DNA of 13,567 nucleotides, taken from positions 1-13,567 of the forward strand of contig CAJLCI010000042.1 of assembly GCA_905205065.1 (NCBI GenBank), written 5' to 3'. Numbering within the stretch: the stretch's first letter is position 1; the number at the start of each line of letters is the position of its first letter. The notes under the pieces were generated by a model. It worked only from the letters and a program-made list of their open reading frames with translations, ran no database searches and was not told the DNA's origin. The translations under genes and the position numbers were made by a program. Shown piece by piece: positions 13,517 to 13,567 of the stretch. Origin of the DNA: an uncultured Eubacteriales bacterium (GTDB taxonomy: Bacteria > Bacillota > Clostridia > Oscillospirales > CAG-272).

Positions 13517-13567
13517 TGTGCCCCCCGTCAAGTAGACAGGCTAAAAAACAAAAAGAATATGTTAATT
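13517..13567 (+). mobile_element. Possible IS3-family terminal inverted repeat, cut by window end
   Basis: After the ABC gene, TGTGCCCCCCGTCAAGTAGA begins at 13517. A 'TG...CCCCC...TAGACA' end is what I recall for IS3-family (IS150-like) elements, whose repeats run TG-rich, then CCCCC, then a TAGACA end. About 30 AT-rich bases follow before the window ends, the usual place for a leader before orfA. No transposase is visible, so this is recognition of a terminal repeat only. A chance match or a decayed element is possible. Confidence 0.4.

Noticed and set aside
1..13567. tRNA, rRNA, CRISPR array, prophage or known defence system
   Set aside because: No cloverleaf, rRNA-like stretch, regularly spaced repeat or recognisable phage/defence gene was found on either strand.

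Overview
The window looks like chromosomal DNA from a low-GC, anaerobic, Clostridia-type Firmicute. The evidence is AT-rich intergenic DNA, strong AGGAGG-type ribosome binding sites, sigma-A-like promoters of the TTGAMA-17-TATAWT type, a 'reverse' rubrerythrin (N-terminal rubredoxin domain) and an FtsX/MacB-like ABC transporter of the Firmicute style. No tRNA, rRNA, CRISPR array or phage module is visible. The genus cannot be named from the sequence alone.

Left part (1-3205, minus strand). Six genes run leftward, probably from a TTGACA-17-TATATT promoter at 3205-3177: a 167-aa hypothetical, a 107-aa hypothetical, the thiol peroxidase Bcp, a family-6-type DNA glycosylase (hypoxanthine/uracil), a DUF3788 protein, and a DinB-fold protein cut by the window edge. 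The DinB-like gene is broken near its start by one extra A in a homopolymer. The last four genes are tightly packed (one 35-nt overlap, then gaps of 35-40 nt), and two of them suggest oxidative/deamination damage control.

Middle part (3259-5535, plus strand). A monocistronic sugar phosphate isomerase/epimerase is followed by a hairpin. Next comes a rubrerythrin plus BFD-like [2Fe-2S] protein pair, which fits peroxide/oxygen detoxification in an anaerobe. About 460 bp without an ordinary gene follows. It holds a candidate multi-helix structured RNA ending in a U-tract (5105-5192), then a compact transcription unit: near-consensus promoter at 5287-5316, a 19-codon ORF at 5346-5405 and a bidirectional terminator at 5498-5534.

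Right part (5536-13567). A metal (Zn/Mn-type) ABC permease on the minus strand stands alone, without ATPase or binding protein. It diverges from a plus-strand MFS transporter across an intergenic region rich in repeats. After about 500 bp of apparently non-coding DNA, a second TIM-barrel isomerase and glucuronate isomerase (uxaC) form a two-gene operon; its promoter resembles that of the first isomerase. A large single-chain ABC exporter (ATPase plus FtsX permease) follows. The last about 50 bp resemble the terminal inverted repeat of an IS3-family insertion sequence.

Overall the window mixes stress defence (Bcp, glycosylase, rubrerythrin/BFD) with sugar-acid metabolism (two isomerases, UxaC, possibly the MFS carrier). 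The least conventional signals are the two RNA-scale elements between 5105 and 5535.
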